Source of the DNA: Panagrolaimus kolymaensis
Lineage: Eukaryota; Nematoda; Chromadorea; Rhabditida; Panagrolaimidae
NCBI GenBank assembly: GCA_028622995.1
Contig: JAJQJQ010000068.1
Location: forward strand, 788,817 to 852,816
Direction of reading: 5' to 3'
DNA length: 64,000 nt
Made by a program: the position numbers and the translations under genes. Shown here in pieces: positions 62,502 through 64,000 of the stretch (position 1 is the first letter of the stretch; each line of letters begins with the position of its first letter). A model generated the notes under the pieces. The model was not told where the DNA came from, did no database searches, and saw nothing but the letters and a program-made list of their open reading frames with translations.

Positions 62502-63442
62502 ATGGATCTTCCAACTAAAAAAAGTTTAGCTCCAACAACCTTTCAAAACTTTTCACTTTCTGGAAGTATTATTTATTATATTACTATGAAACCAAGTTCT
62601 GCTAAAGTTTATAAAAAATTGCAAAAAACTTGCAAATATTTTTTCGCTAAAAATCCTATTATTATTGCCGCTAATTTAGAATTATTGTATAATGGAAAAT
62701 TTAAATTAGAAATTGAGCATCCTGATGGCCTACAAAATCTTAATACTAAAGACGTTTTTTTCTTTTCCATTCAAAATTTGGCTGACTATAAATTGGATGT
62801 TTGTAACAAGGTTGATATAATAAAATTATTCCAAGAAAAATTTTATTCGTTTCAAACAAAGAAATTATTTTTTTGTGATCAAGATATAAATTTAAATGAA
62901 CTTTTAATGCTCGCTTCTTCCCCTTGCGTTGATTATATATATTTTTCAAAAGTAAATATTTTATATTCCGATGATTCCATTGTTCCAGTTGAAAAGGTTT
63001 TTGAGCTATTTCCTAAACTTAAAGAACTCATTTTGTAAGTTAAAAGTTTTCTTTAAAATAAATTTTACGCATATAATTTAGCCACGGAAATGGTCAGTCA
63101 TTGGTAACACCTGAAACTGTGAAGAAGCTTTTAGAAAACCCAAATTTCAGAAAGATTCAAACATTTTCATTAGGGCCAATTTCTGAAGTTTTTGATTTTA
63201 TGAAATTTTCAAATTTCATGAAAGTATGTTTTCTTATATTCCATTATAACAATAAAAAAATGTGCAATACAAATTTTTAGCAAAATAAAACTCTCAACTT
63301 TTTTCTAAACTTCTGTGATCCTATTTCTGAAAATTATAAATATCAACTCAATGAATTTACGAAATGGGTAATAATTTAGCGAAATCCGATGAATCTTATA
63401 GTCCACCGTTTATTGATTTTCCAGGACAAAATTTGGAATTAG
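62502..63442 (+). CDS. F-box-like protein of a plant-parasitic-nematode type family, about 259 aa
   Basis: Start Met 62502. Exons: 62502-63034, 63082-63223, 63281-63367 and 63425-63442, in frame at each junction. The N-terminus has the segment SSAKVYKKLQKTCKYFFAKN after a short hydrophobic lead (SGSIIYYITMKP), a pattern I associate with large F-box-like families in root-knot and cyst nematodes. The rest has LRR-like rhythm (ELFPKLKELIL, TPETVKKLLENPNF). The last exon is only 18 nt in the phase used; the other phase of that acceptor gives a 19-residue tail, so the C-terminus is uncertain. A role as SCF substrate adaptor is inferred from the family only. Confidence 0.6.
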
Positions 63443-63807
63443 TTAAATTAAGAATTAAATATATTGAGAGATTCCGAAAATGATGGATTCGAGAATTGAA
63501 AAAAATATATATTTACGTAATATGTTTTTATTTTATTTGTTGATTTAGTTTTTTAAATAATGAAATTGATTTTTGACGATTTGTTAGAATAAACATTTTA
63601 GAACTTTTTCATAACTCACAGGAGACATAATCTTTTGATTGATTTTTTCGATCAAACTTTTTTTGTGAACAAGCTTGATTAAATAAGCAAAAATTATATG
63701 TAAATTATTTTTATACTTACTTCAAAAAGGTCAGAACAATTTTTAGAAATTATTTTTATTACTTATTTAAAAATTGCAAAACAAAAAAACCTATATTTTT
63801 TTATATT
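63443..63807. other. Intergenic, no feature seen
   Basis: Short AT-rich gap between convergent genes. Confidence 0.4.
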
Positions 63808-64000
63808 TTAAATTTCTTTTTTCTCTAATCCATTAGCTAATTTCAAATCTTCTATTTTTTCATCAATAAAAAATTTGATTGTTTTTCGCGTGAAATTTAC
63901 ATCTCCACTTTTTAAAGTTGAATCGGTAGAAAGCGAAATATTTCCATTCATATCGTAAGACATTTTTTGAGGTTTCCAAGTTCGATCATTATTTTTCCAT
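63808..64000 (-). CDS. C-terminal end of an unknown gene (5' part beyond window)
   Basis: The minus-strand frame is open from the window edge to a TAA at 63808-63810, about 63 residues, without a recognised domain. It contains WKPQKMSYDMNGNISLSTDS and a charged tail ending NGLEKKEI. It reads like real coding sequence (balanced composition, no low complexity) but the family is not recognisable from this part. Confidence 0.5.
   Translation of the reverse strand, partial: WKNNDRTWKPQKMSYDMNGNISLSTDSTLKSGDVNFTRKTIKFFIDEKIEDLKLANGLEKKEI

Overview
The window is nuclear DNA from a nematode. It is very AT-rich, has many short GT-AG introns, and carries Str-superfamily chemoreceptors, a nematode-type CHK kinase family and F-box-like paralogues of a kind I associate with root-knot nematodes. 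Meloidogyne is my best guess, inferred from protein resemblance only.

Layout. 1-3288 (-): 5' part of an ASK1/NSY-1-type MAP3K, followed by about 4.7 kb of AT-rich desert. 8042-12051: complete hAT transposon, copy 1. 12062-15314 (-): CUB-like surface protein gene 1, cut off at its 3' end by that transposon. 15934-17630 (-): dead CHK kinase-like gene with a MITE in its catalytic loop and a stop codon. 18070-18393: solo LTR. 18609 to about 20333 (-): zinc-finger-like protein of unknown function. 20891-24586 (-): CUB-like gene 2, intact. 24934-33053 is a plus-strand block: a CUB-family tail fragment, an M1 aminopeptidase, a cytochrome P450 and a CUB-family head fragment. 33135-36829 (-) and 39576-43143 (-): CUB-like genes 3 and 4, with an F-box-like gene between them. 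43507-48275 (-): F-box-like gene split by hAT copy 2, which appears identical to copy 1. 49519-51415 and 53859-55402 (+): two serpentine receptors, the first with a long fold-back MITE in an intron. 56079-57696 (-): heparan sulfate 3-O-sulfotransferase with a one-base homopolymer frameshift. Then about 4.8 kb of desert, an F-box-like gene (62502-63442, +) and the end of an unknown gene.

Two themes stand out. First, there is an array of four related secreted, CUB-like proteins; at least two end in a Ser/Thr-rich or Thr-rich tail and a hydrophobic C-terminus, as GPI-anchored proteins do. They are surrounded by fragments of the same family on the opposite strand. This looks like a fast-rearranging surface-protein cluster. 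Second, DNA transposition has shaped the locus heavily. There are two identical full-length hAT elements with 454-bp inverted repeats and an open 661-residue transposase, two hAT-type MITEs with 8-bp target duplications, one fold-back element with a 9-bp duplication and one solo LTR. Three genes are broken by insertions. The housekeeping-like genes (MAP3K, aminopeptidase, P450, sulfotransferase) show no functional link to one another. Exon boundaries were read by eye from splice signals and reading frame; where exon lengths are given, their sum is a multiple of three.
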